Shown piece after piece: positions 16,788 to 24,231 of a DNA stretch of 27,191 bases. Below the pieces are notes generated by a model that did no database searches, had not been told where the DNA came from, and worked only from the letters and a program-made list of their open reading frames with translations. Position numbers and translations under genes: made by a program. The DNA comes from an uncultured Phycisphaerales bacterium. GTDB lineage: Bacteria; Planctomycetota; Phycisphaerae; UBA1845; CAIVHJ01. The stretch covers positions 1 through 27,191 of the forward strand of contig CAIVHJ010000386.1 in assembly GCA_903905665.1 (NCBI GenBank), given 5' to 3'. Each line of letters starts with the position of its first letter. The stretch's first letter is position 1.

Positions 16788-17603
16788 TCAGACCGTGCAG
16801 ATATCCCGCCGGGAAAAAATCACACCGGCCGCAATCCAAAGCAATCCCCCCACGCCCAGCAGAATCAGCATGTTCCGCTCTGGCCAATCTGTCCCTGCAA
16901 AAATTTCCACCGGCCGGTAGTAATCCATCAGGCTGACCCACCAGATTCGCTCGACCAATTTTGAAACCGGCGCCAGCAGGTTAATCAGCAAGGTCACCAG
17001 CAGTACCGCAAATGTCACCGCCACTGCCGCTCCGCGTCGATCGCTCAACGACGAAAACAAACACGTCAATCCACCGACCGCGATATACAGGCACAGCAGG
17101 TTAATGGCGACCACGATCACCCGCGAGATCGGTGGTCCGAGATTCTCCGCCGCGACATGGTTTCCCCAATAGCATCCGATCGCACCCATCGAGATAATCA
17201 ACGCACCGGTCCCAATCCACATCGCGGCTTCATGAAAATGAATCTGCCAACGTGAAATCGGCATCGACAACAAAATGTCGGCTGTCCCGCGATCCACTTC
17301 GCCGGCCGGCACCCGTGAACACAGTATCATCGCCTGTGCAAAAACCAGCGCCAAAACCACCGGATGCACCCACGCCAGAGACACGAATATGGTGGGACCC
17401 ATCTGGTTGCTGACTTCTGCACCCAGCACCGCCCGCAAAATATCCTGTACCAGTTTCACCTGAACCCAATGGCCCAGAAGCTCTTGGCGAAACAGCGAAA
17501 AAAAGTACGCCAGCAACACTTCAAAAACCAGCAACCCCGTTCCGAACAGAAACGTGATCAGCCATGCTTCTCGCCAACTCTTTTTCAACAATCCGCAATT
17601 CAC
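16788..17603 (-). CDS. ABC-2 type transporter permease
   Basis: A 271-residue membrane protein with about six hydrophobic segments (near 15-37, 80-98, 130-150, 160-185, 193-212 and 245-262), arranged as in ABC-2 permeases. The cytoplasmic loop EVDRGTADILLSMPISRWQI is a recognisable ABC-2 feature. The start ATG at 17603 overlaps the ATPase stop codon by 4 bp (ATGA), so the two form a transporter. Such transporters are usually exporters; the substrate is unknown. The gene ends 137 bp from the serC terminator, convergent to it. Confidence 0.88.
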   Translation of the reverse strand: MNCGLLKKSWREAWLITFLFGTGLLVFEVLLAYFFSLFRQELLGHWVQVKLVQDILRAVLGAEVSNQMGPTIFVSLAWVHPVVLALVFAQAMILCSRVPAGEVDRGTADILLSMPISRWQIHFHEAAMWIGTGALIISMGAIGCYWGNHVAAENLGPPISRVIVVAINLLCLYIAVGGLTCLFSSLSDRRGAAVAVTFAVLLVTLLINLLAPVSKLVERIWWVSLMDYYRPVEIFAGTDWPERNMLILLGVGGLLWIAAGVIFSRRDICTV

Positions 17604-18496
17604 GGTATGTTTTGCTCCTGTTCATAAAACCGACGGAAAACCTTTTCCAGATTGGGCTGCTCCAGCGTCAAATCGTCGATCGGTACGCGAGCAGCCCATT
17701 GCAACAACTCCCCCACCGAACCCCGAAGTTCGCACAACCATATAACCCCTTGTTGTTGCTCGACTTGCAGCACTGTTGGGATATTCATCTCAGATAATGA
17801 CAGATTAGGTTTCCACCGAATAATCACCGTTCGCAGCGCCCGTTGTCGCAGAGTTTCGACGGATTCGTCCGCAAGCAGTCGGCCTTCACGCAGAATTCCA
17901 ACGCGGTCGCAAAGATGCTCAACTTCGCTCAAAACGTGGCTGGAGAAAAAGACAGTATGACCCTTTGTAGTCAACATCCTCAGATGAGAGTGCAGGCGAT
18001 CCTGCGTCAAAGGATCGAGAGAAGTCGTAGGTTCGTCGAGCACAAGCAACTTCGGCTGGTGCGCCATTGCCAAAACCAGACCAAGTTTCTGCTTCATTCC
18101 GCGAGACATTCTTCGAACGGGAATGGTGGGATCAAGTTCGAAATACTCCGCCAATTCTGCCCCGGCGGCATGAAGGTTACGGCGGCGTAGTTTGGAAAAA
18201 ATATCCAGGGCGCCGCGGCAACTCATCCATGAATAAATGCGAAAATCACCCGGTAAATAACCAATTTCCGCTCGAATTTGCGTTCCGTTGCAACAACAAT
18301 CCAGATCAAAAACCCTTGCGCTGCCGGAACTTGGGCGCAACAAGCCCATCAGTAACCGAATCGCCGTCGTCTTGCCAGATCCATTGGGACCCAGAAAACC
18401 ATAGATCACACCGGAGGGTATGTTCAGATTCAAGTGATCGATGCCGACCCGCGAGCCGTAGCGCTTGGTCAGGTTGGTCGTTTCGATTACGTTCAT
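17600..18496 (-). CDS. ABC transporter ATP-binding protein
   Basis: A 298-residue ATPase with Walker A GPNGSGKT (residues 36-43), a signature loop MSRGMKQKLGL (the SRGM variant common in ABC-2 exporters), Walker B KLLVLDEPTTSLDP and the switch His in FFSSHVLSEVEHL. The last ~80 residues form the C-terminal extension found in this group. I place the start at ATG 18496, which overlaps the ispG TGA in an ATGA; upstream codons to 18529 lie inside ispG. It is therefore likely translated by coupling to ispG, and itself coupled to the permease gene. Substrate is unknown. Confidence 0.92.
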   Translation of the reverse strand: MNVIETTNLTKRYGSRVGIDHLNLNIPSGVIYGFLGPNGSGKTTAIRLLMGLLRPSSGSARVFDLDCCCNGTQIRAEIGYLPGDFRIYSWMSCRGALDIFSKLRRRNLHAAGAELAEYFELDPTIPVRRMSRGMKQKLGLVLAMAHQPKLLVLDEPTTSLDPLTQDRLHSHLRMLTTKGHTVFFSSHVLSEVEHLCDRVGILREGRLLADESVETLRQRALRTVIIRWKPNLSLSEMNIPTVLQVEQQQGVIWLCELRGSVGELLQWAARVPIDDLTLEQPNLEKVFRRFYEQEQNIP

Positions 18497-19602
18497 GGTC
18501 GGTTCCATTGATTTGCGAGGGATCGGCATTCTTCGATCAGGGCGTCCACCATTTGTTCTTCGCTGACGGTGCGTTTTTGCTCACCGCGGACATAGAGGAT
18601 TCCTTTTCCGCGACCGGCGAACAGCGCGACGTCGGCTTGTTCGCATTCGCCGGGTCCGTTGACCACGCATCCCATGATCGCCACTTTGATCGGTACGTTG
18701 ATTTCCGTCAATCGGCGACGGACCTCGCCGACCAGTTTGATCAAATCGATTTCGATTCGTCCACAAATCGGGCAGGCGATGAGTTCCGGTTCGGTTCGCT
18801 TTCGCAATCCCAGACTGCACAGCAATTCTTTGGCATCGGTCACTTCGACGACGGGATCGGCGGCATAGGAAATTCGGATCGTGTCTCCGATCCCCTCCGC
18901 CAGCAGCGTCGCCAGTGCCGCCACGGACCGAATTCTTCCCGTTTCCGGAGGACCGGCGTGTGTCAGTCCCAGATGCAGCGGATGGTCGAATCGTCGGCTG
19001 ATTTCTCGATAGGCTTCGATCACGATGATCGGGTCGATGCTTTTGGCGGACAGTACCACGTCCCGAAAATTCCGATCGTCAAAAATTTTCAGATACTCAG
19101 TAAGTTTTTCCATCATCAATCGAATGAGCGATGAATGATGCTCCCGGGCCAGTTTGGATTTTTCAGCCTCCCGAACCGTCTTGTCGATGCGCTCGACGAT
19201 GCTTCCTTCATTGACTCCGATCCGAATCGGAATTCCATGATCCTTGCAAGCATCGATGACGCGGTGGACCTGATCCCGGTCCTGAAGGTTGCCGGGGTTC
19301 AATCGGATTTTGTGTACGCCCGCCTCGATCGCTTCCAAAGCGCGTTCATAATGGTAATGCACGTCGGCGATGATGGGACAGGGAACCTGCTTGAGTATTT
19401 TCGGCAAAGCCTGTGTGTCGTGCAGATCCGCAACGGCGACGCGCACCACCTCCGCCCCCGCCTGAACCAACCGATGAATCTGCGCCACGGTCACGTCGAT
19501 ATCGTGGGTGTGCGTCGAGGTCATGGATTGAATCACGACCGGGGCATCTCCCCCCACGGGAATGGGTCCGATTCGGATGGGTCGTGTCGGTCGTCGCATC
19601 AT
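18493..19602 (-). CDS. ispG: 4-hydroxy-3-methylbut-2-en-1-yl diphosphate synthase (flavodoxin)
   Basis: Catalyses the reductive ring opening of MEcPP to HMBPP, the penultimate step of the MEP isoprenoid pathway, with a [4Fe-4S] cluster. Features: PVVIQSMTSTHTHD at the N-terminus, TIM-barrel motifs (VVRVAVADLHD, IIADVHYHYERALEA, KIRLNPGN, IRIGVNEGS), and the cluster-binding C-terminal part with CPICGRIEID and MGCVVNGPGE (three Cys and one Glu). It is the short bacterial form (369 residues) without the large insert found in plants and some bacteria. The start lies among tandem ATGs (19605, 19602, 19599); 19602 best fits GAGG at 19613-19610. It is the first gene of an ispG-ATPase-permease operon. 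Confidence 0.96.
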   Translation of the reverse strand: MMRRPTRPIRIGPIPVGGDAPVVIQSMTSTHTHDIDVTVAQIHRLVQAGAEVVRVAVADLHDTQALPKILKQVPCPIIADVHYHYERALEAIEAGVHKIRLNPGNLQDRDQVHRVIDACKDHGIPIRIGVNEGSIVERIDKTVREAEKSKLAREHHSSLIRLMMEKLTEYLKIFDDRNFRDVVLSAKSIDPIIVIEAYREISRRFDHPLHLGLTHAGPPETGRIRSVAALATLLAEGIGDTIRISYAADPVVEVTDAKELLCSLGLRKRTEPELIACPICGRIEIDLIKLVGEVRRRLTEINVPIKVAIMGCVVNGPGECEQADVALFAGRGKGILYVRGEQKRTVSEEQMVDALIEECRSLANQWNRP

Positions 19603-19619
19603 CATCAAACCTCATAAAA

Positions 19620-19637
19620 CACCCGGCATGCCGGGTG
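19620..19637. repeat. Perfect 18-bp palindrome upstream of ispG
   Basis: CACCCGGCATGCCGGGTG is a perfect inverted repeat sharing CGGCATGCCG with the palindrome at 15397-15416. On the minus strand it is followed by TTTTAT, so it could act as a weak terminator after rsmA or as an attenuating hairpin just 17 bp before ispG. Confidence 0.65.
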
Positions 19638-19699
19638 CTATATATCTTTTTCTCCGACGGGTGCTCTATGTTTATTGACGCTTCCTGTCCATGCTTGTC

Positions 19700-19728
19700 G
19701 TTTTATTTCATGATTCGCGGGATTTCAA
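19700..19728 (-). promoter_or_regulatory. Putative ispG promoter within rsmA 3' end
   Basis: On the minus strand, -35 TTGAAA (19728-19723) and -10 TAAAAC (19705-19700) are 17 bp apart. Transcription would start near 19693, placing the 18-bp palindrome in the ispG leader. Confidence 0.35.
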
Positions 19729-20589
19729 ATTTAGTCGGAAATACATCTCCAACCATTTGCGAACCGGTATTTGTTCCGGCCGCTGTCGCAGGTCGATTTC
19801 CAGCGATTCGCCCAACGATCGAAGCACCGGCGGGTCCACGGTGCGAGAGAGATTATAGTTCAGTGTTTTGCGCCGATGACCGAACGCCGCTCTGACAAAC
19901 TCGCCGAACGCTCTCAGATCATCGGGACTCGCGAAATTCGCGCGGTTGATGTCCAATCGCAGCACGACCGAATCCACCTCCGGCGCCGGCCAGAACACCT
20001 GCGGCGGGAGGTGAAATAATTTTTCCAGGCTGCACGTCGATTGTAGCACGATTGACAACGGGCCAAAATCCCTGCTTCCCTCGTTCGCAAGCATCCGGTC
20101 CGCCACTTCGGCTTGCACCGAAAACACGAACCGAGAAAACGGCAAATCGCAACACAGCAACGCCACAATCAGGGGACTTGCGACGCTATATGGAAGATTG
20201 GACACCATCAGCAATTCCGCAGGTTGCGCATTTGCGGCACACGCGACCTGCTCCAGGACAAGGGGTGAAACGTGGGACTTGTTTTCAAGGATATCGGCAT
20301 GGAGCAGCGTCAATCGCTGATGATCTCCCAGCCGCATTGAAAGTTGTTTGAACAAACCCCCATCGATTTCGACCGCCACCACGTGGCCCGCCTGTTCGAC
20401 CAGCAGTTCGGTCAAATTCCCCAGACCGGCGCCGACTTCCAGCACGACGTCGTTCGGACCGATTCCGGCGGACTGGACCAGTTTGGTCAGCAGGTTTCCG
20501 TCGATCAGGAAATGCTGCCCAAACCGTTTTTTAAGCCGCAACCCGGCCGGTTCCAGCAATTCCCGTATTTGCGTTTTGGTCATCGGCAT
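19708..20589 (-). CDS. rsmA: 16S rRNA (adenine1518-N6/adenine1519-N6)-dimethyltransferase
   Basis: KsgA/RsmA dimethylates two adjacent adenosines in the 3'-terminal helix of 16S rRNA using S-adenosylmethionine, a late step in 30S assembly. Motifs: KRFGQHFLID (N-terminal hallmark), VLEVGAGLGNLTE (SAM motif I), VAVEIDGG, SNLPYSVASP (the NLPY catalytic motif), WPAPEVDSVVLRL, and FGHRRKTLNYNL in the C-terminal domain. Length 293 is close to the family norm (about 270-290). Start ATG 20589 has GGAG at 20600-20597 with 7-nt spacing; the ATG at 20595 is too close. A TATAAT at 20633-20628 (minus strand) may be its -10 box. Confidence 0.95.
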   Translation of the reverse strand: MPMTKTQIRELLEPAGLRLKKRFGQHFLIDGNLLTKLVQSAGIGPNDVVLEVGAGLGNLTELLVEQAGHVVAVEIDGGLFKQLSMRLGDHQRLTLLHADILENKSHVSPLVLEQVACAANAQPAELLMVSNLPYSVASPLIVALLCCDLPFSRFVFSVQAEVADRMLANEGSRDFGPLSIVLQSTCSLEKLFHLPPQVFWPAPEVDSVVLRLDINRANFASPDDLRAFGEFVRAAFGHRRKTLNYNLSRTVDPPVLRSLGESLEIDLRQRPEQIPVRKWLEMYFRLNLKSRES

Positions 20590-20701
20590 AGCCATACTCC
20601 ACCATCGTCTTTAGCGACCAATCTGATATTATAACGACCGGAGATGTCTTGCGGATGGGTTTTTTTGGTTCGGTTCTTTCGGGAGCAGACGGGAGTCATC
20701 C

Positions 20702-21169
20702 ATGAAATCGCACGAGGTGCTCAGGGCGGCGGCGGACGTGATCGGGGTAAAGGCGCTGGCGAATCAGCTCAAACTTTCACCGGCACTGGTGTACAAGTGG
20801 TGTCAGGAATCTCAGCACGAAGACCCGGATTCGAGCGGGACGCGCAACCCGCTTGATCGGATGGCGGAGATTGTTCGCGTTACCGGTCACACGGCGGTAA
20901 TCAACTGGGTGTGCCACGAAGTCGGCGGTTTTTTTGTGCGGAACCCGCTCCCCATTCGGAAAGACACGGAAGCCGAACTCCTGCGAACTACCCAGGTATT
21001 GATTCAGGAATTTGGCGATCTGTTGTCCACGGTCAGTCGGAGCATCGAAGACGACGGCAGAATCGCATCCAACGAAGCCGACCGCATCCGCGACAAGTGG
21101 GAGCTGCTCAAATACCACGCTGAGAGTTTCGTCGTCGCCTGCGAATCCGGTTGTTATCAGGATAAGTGA
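20702..21169 (+). CDS. Phage CP76/CII-like regulatory protein
   Basis: A 155-residue protein with an N-terminal helix-turn-helix region (residues ~10-34: AADVIGVKALANQLKLSPALVYKW) similar to lambda-type and CP76 phage regulators, followed by NPLDRMAEIVRVTG and VINWVCHEVGGFFVRNP, a stretch I associate with a family of chromosomal proteins in Planctomycetota. The rest is charged and helical, perhaps for oligomerisation. It is probably a DNA-binding regulator, though no prophage genes surround it. Start ATG 20702 has GGGAG 6 nt upstream. It is divergent from rsmA and its last 13 bp overlap the end of the convergent Mrr-like gene. Target is unknown. Confidence 0.75.
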   Translation: MKSHEVLRAAADVIGVKALANQLKLSPALVYKWCQESQHEDPDSSGTRNPLDRMAEIVRVTGHTAVINWVCHEVGGFFVRNPLPIRKDTEAELLRTTQVLIQEFGDLLSTVSRSIEDDGRIASNEADRIRDKWELLKYHAESFVVACESGCYQDK

Positions 21170-22242
21170 TTTGGAAATCCCGGATATAGCCCGAACGCCG
21201 TCGCATCGGGGGATTCATCTCGAAATTCGCACTCCGAAACCAGGAATTCATCAGGTACTCTCCGTGGGAGTTTCTGTTGAAGCGCAAGAGATAGGCGGGA
21301 ATAGTTCGGCAGGATGCTTTGGAGTAGTTGATTCCCGTCGATCAACCGAATCGTGAAGTGCAGCGGCGCCGCTTCGCGATAAGCGTCTCGAGTGAAACCC
21401 GACCATGAAACCAGGATGCCGTGCGTGGCGGCCACGGTATGCATACTCCCGATCAGGCAGCGCAACACGTGGACGTCGGCCGGTTTGGTGGTGCGTTTGA
21501 CCTGAACGCAGATTCGAGGCGGTTCAAACGCGAACGGCCCACGAGCCGCCAGAATGTCACGCCCGCCGTCCTTGCCCCTCGGAGCCACAAACGTCAGGAA
21601 TCCCTCCATCCGCAGCAACTCCGCCACCAGGTCCGCCAGATCATCTCCTGAGAAATGCCGCTCAATATGCCGGCGCAGCGAACAAAAGGATGAGCCGTTT
21701 TCGGAGCGGTCCTCGCGGGGGAGAGAATCCGCGTCGGCGAATGTCTGCGATTCTTTGGGGAGTGAATTGTCCTCTAAGAGATGGTGAAAGCGATTCTCGG
21801 CCTGTGGGGTTCTGGCGCGGCAAAACGTCTTCTTGGTCGCCAGGCTGTATCGCAGGTCCACATCCAGATCGCAACGTGAAAACGTCTCGCCATGCCAATT
21901 CACGGAACGCTGGTGGCGGTAGGGAAGTTCGCAGTTTCGATCATACTGGTATTCACTGCGGATTCGTCCCACGACAAAACGAACCGACGATTTCAACGGC
22001 ATGGCGATCAGATCCCCGACTTTGGAAATTCCCCGAAACGCCCAGGTCTGGGCGGTGTAATTTCCGCGAGACTGTATCGAAAGAGCGGGAAACATTTTGA
22101 GGAACAGGCCTTTCATGGCTTCGGGTGACGTGATGTCGTCCAAACGGGGTAAGTCGGCAAACGTCAGACACACCACCTGACGTGACAAAAAATAGTCTTC
22201 GTGTTCACCCCGCCGTCCCGGTTTGATGACCCACAACGCCAT
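21157..22242 (-). CDS. Mrr-like restriction endonuclease with N-terminal EVE/PUA-like domain
   Basis: The C-terminal half (residues ~194-310) is an Mrr-type PD-(D/E)xK nuclease: APRGKDGGRDIL (catalytic Asp ~225), ICVQVKRT (Q-x-K, Lys ~249) and HGILVSWSGFTRDA, the conserved strand-helix after the active site. Mrr-family enzymes cleave modified foreign DNA (type IV restriction). The N-terminal ~145 residues (WVIKPGRRGEHEDYF, ISKVGDLIAMPLK, VGRI, YSLATKKTFCRA) resemble a beta-barrel domain found on many Mrr-like proteins, likely related to EVE/PUA modified-base readers; this part is inference. A charged, probably flexible linker joins them. Start ATG 22242 has AGGTGA 5 nt upstream. No methyltransferase is adjacent, which fits a type IV enzyme. 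Confidence 0.82.
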   Translation of the reverse strand: MALWVIKPGRRGEHEDYFLSRQVVCLTFADLPRLDDITSPEAMKGLFLKMFPALSIQSRGNYTAQTWAFRGISKVGDLIAMPLKSSVRFVVGRIRSEYQYDRNCELPYRHQRSVNWHGETFSRCDLDVDLRYSLATKKTFCRARTPQAENRFHHLLEDNSLPKESQTFADADSLPREDRSENGSSFCSLRRHIERHFSGDDLADLVAELLRMEGFLTFVAPRGKDGGRDILAARGPFAFEPPRICVQVKRTTKPADVHVLRCLIGSMHTVAATHGILVSWSGFTRDAYREAAPLHFTIRLIDGNQLLQSILPNYSRLSLALQQKLPRRVPDEFLVSECEFRDESPDATAFGLYPGFPNHLS

Positions 22243-22635
22243 GGTAGTCACCTCATTCGTTTCAGTGCATGGTGCAACCATCGGCGTGTCGATCATCCCT
22301 GAGCAACTCACCGGTCTTTTTCTTTGACAACGGCCTGCACCCGTATTGTGCCACGTACCGGCTTTGAACTAAACCGAACGACGAACGACAAAAGGGGGAT
22401 AATGGCGAGTCGGTGCCATATTGATGTCACTCCTGCATCGACGGGATGGCGTTGCGCGTTGTCGATCACACGTCAAAAAGAGACGATCTGAATCGGGATC
22501 ACCTCCACAGATCAATCTCGACCGAAATCAAATCCACGGGTTGTTTGTTATCTGTTTGCCGAAATCTTTTGCTGTCCTTGCGGTTAGCACAAACTGGCAT
22601 CCTTGTTGCCGAGTGTTTTTTGTCGCAAATCAGTT
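22243..22635. other. Intergenic region between divergent mrr-like gene and purB
   Basis: About 400 bp with no supported gene. A rightward open frame exists from 22421, but it is only the upstream extension of purB and looks non-coding. No strong hairpin, repeat or RNA gene is seen. The mrr-like gene's promoter is presumably here but no clear -35/-10 pair was found. Confidence 0.5.
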
Positions 22636-22641
22636 TACAAT
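22636..22641 (+). promoter_or_regulatory. -10 box immediately before purB
   Basis: TACAAT ends exactly 7 nt before the purB ATG at 22649, the same layout as TATAAT before the HAD gene. No Shine-Dalgarno site exists, so a leaderless transcript is plausible. The -35 region is poor. Confidence 0.35.
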
Positions 22642-22648
22642 AGGGTTC

Positions 22649-24127
22649 ATGTCTTCGAGCACACATGACGTGTATGAGTCGCCTCTGGTTGCTCGCAATG
22701 CTTCGCCCGAAATGGTGGGACTGTTTTCCGCCCGTCACCGAATCCGAACTTGGCGTCGGTTGTGGGTGGCGTTGGCGGAATCGCAACACGAACTCGGTCT
22801 GCCGATCACCCGCAAACAGATCGAGCAGATGAAACGGGCGATGGACCGAATTGATTTCAATCGGGCGGCCCGATACGAAAAAAAACTGCGTCATGATGTG
22901 ATGGCGCACGTTCTCGCGTTCGGCGATGCGGCGCCGGATGCTCGCGGGATTATTCACCTCGGTGCGACCAGTGCCGACATCACCGACAATGCCGATCTGA
23001 TGATTCTGAGGGAGGCTTTGATCTTCATCCGCGACTGGCTGGTCAACGTCATTGATGCCCTCGGACGGTTCGCCCAAAAACACCGTGGCCTTCCGACGCT
23101 GGGGTTCACACATTTTCAACCAGCCCAGCTAACCACGGTTGGAAAACGCGCGACGCTGTGGTGCCACGATTTTCTGATGGATCTGGAGCATATCGAATTT
23201 GAACTCGATCATCTGAAATTTCGAGGACTTAAAGGCGCCACCGGAACCCAAAATAGTTTTCTGGAACTATTCGATGGCTCCGCGACCAAAGTCCGCCGAC
23301 TCGAAACAAAGTTCACCAAAAAGATGGGCTTCACCGGTTGCTATCCCGTTACCGGACAAACGTACTCTCGCAAAGTTGATGCGCAAATTGTCAACGTGCT
23401 TTCGGGTGTGGCGACCAGCGTTCACAAATTTTGCAACGACATCCGACTCCTTGCTCATCTAAAAGAAATCGAGGAACCGTTCGAGAAATCGCAGGTGGGA
23501 TCGAGCGCGATGCCCTATAAGCGCAATCCCATGCGTTGCGAACGGGCCACGGGTTTGGCGCGGTTTGTGTTGTCACTGGCGGGTTCGCCGTTGCAGACCG
23601 CCGCAGAACAATGGCTCGAGCGCACTTTGGACGATTCCGCCAACCGCCGCCTATCCATTCCTGAAGCGTTTTTGGCCACCGACGGCATGTTGCGGATTGT
23701 GACCAACGTCGCCCGCGGTCTGATGGTTAACGAAAAGATCATCACCGACCACGTGCAACAGGAATTGCCGTTCCTTGCCACTGAAAACGTCCTGATGGCG
23801 GCCGTCAAATCCGGCGGTGATCGACAATGTCTTCACGAAAAACTCCGCCGCTACACCCAGGCCGCCGCCGCAGAGATTAAATCTCCTGCCTCCCTCCATC
23901 GTTTCGCAATCCGCCGTCCGCAATCCGCAACCCTTGCTCATCCCTTAATCCGACGACTCTCCGACGACCCTGCTTTTGCGAATTTCGACTGGAAGAAATT
24001 ACTTGATCCTCGAAAGCATATCGGACTGGCGGTTCGGCAAACCGACGTTTTTCTCGAGACCTGTGTTGCCCCCATCCGCCGTCGCTGCCGACGCGTACTT
24101 CATAAACGTGCGGACCTTTCGCGTTAA
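22649..24127 (+). CDS. purB: Adenylosuccinate lyase
   Basis: Catalyses two fumarate-releasing steps of purine synthesis: SAICAR to AICAR and adenylosuccinate to AMP. The 492-residue protein has the lyase superfamily motifs HLGATSADITDNAD, TLGFTHFQPAQLTTVGKRA, KGATGTQNSFLELF, and the signature QVGSSAMPYKRNPMRCER with the mobile catalytic serine loop. ATG 22649 is chosen because family homology starts right after it (YESPLVARNASPEMVGLFS). Near residues ~412-430 a segment (PASLHRFAIRRPQSATLAH) appears longer than the equivalent loop in typical PurB and is encoded by a repeated CGCAATCCGC sequence. A -10-like TACAAT lies 7 nt upstream. Confidence 0.96.
   Translation: MSSSTHDVYESPLVARNASPEMVGLFSARHRIRTWRRLWVALAESQHELGLPITRKQIEQMKRAMDRIDFNRAARYEKKLRHDVMAHVLAFGDAAPDARGIIHLGATSADITDNADLMILREALIFIRDWLVNVIDALGRFAQKHRGLPTLGFTHFQPAQLTTVGKRATLWCHDFLMDLEHIEFELDHLKFRGLKGATGTQNSFLELFDGSATKVRRLETKFTKKMGFTGCYPVTGQTYSRKVDAQIVNVLSGVATSVHKFCNDIRLLAHLKEIEEPFEKSQVGSSAMPYKRNPMRCERATGLARFVLSLAGSPLQTAAEQWLERTLDDSANRRLSIPEAFLATDGMLRIVTNVARGLMVNEKIITDHVQQELPFLATENVLMAAVKSGGDRQCLHEKLRRYTQAAAAEIKSPASLHRFAIRRPQSATLAHPLIRRLSDDPAFANFDWKKLLDPRKHIGLAVRQTDVFLETCVAPIRRRCRRVLHKRADLSR
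23905..23928 (+). repeat. Direct repeat CGCAATCCGC inside purB
   Basis: Two copies of the 10-mer CGCAATCCGC (23905-23914 and 23919-23928), separated by CGTC, lie within purB and keep the frame. They encode a loop that looks inserted compared with typical adenylosuccinate lyases. Confidence 0.6.
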
Positions 24128-24231
24128 TGTCCTGCTTCGGTCGAAATTGGAGAAGGTCGCCGCGTGCCGTTGCGAATTCGAGGAGCCTTGCTAAAACTCA
24201 CGTATCGGGGGCGAAAGGTTGAGCGATTGAT

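Noticed and set aside
20702..22242. Prophage remnant around the CP76-like gene.
   Set aside because: No integrase, structural phage genes or attachment-site repeats are visible; flanking genes are housekeeping.
22421..22648. N-terminal extension of purB by 76 codons.
   Set aside because: Family similarity begins at ATG 22649; the extension has no recognisable domain and a -10-like box lies in it.
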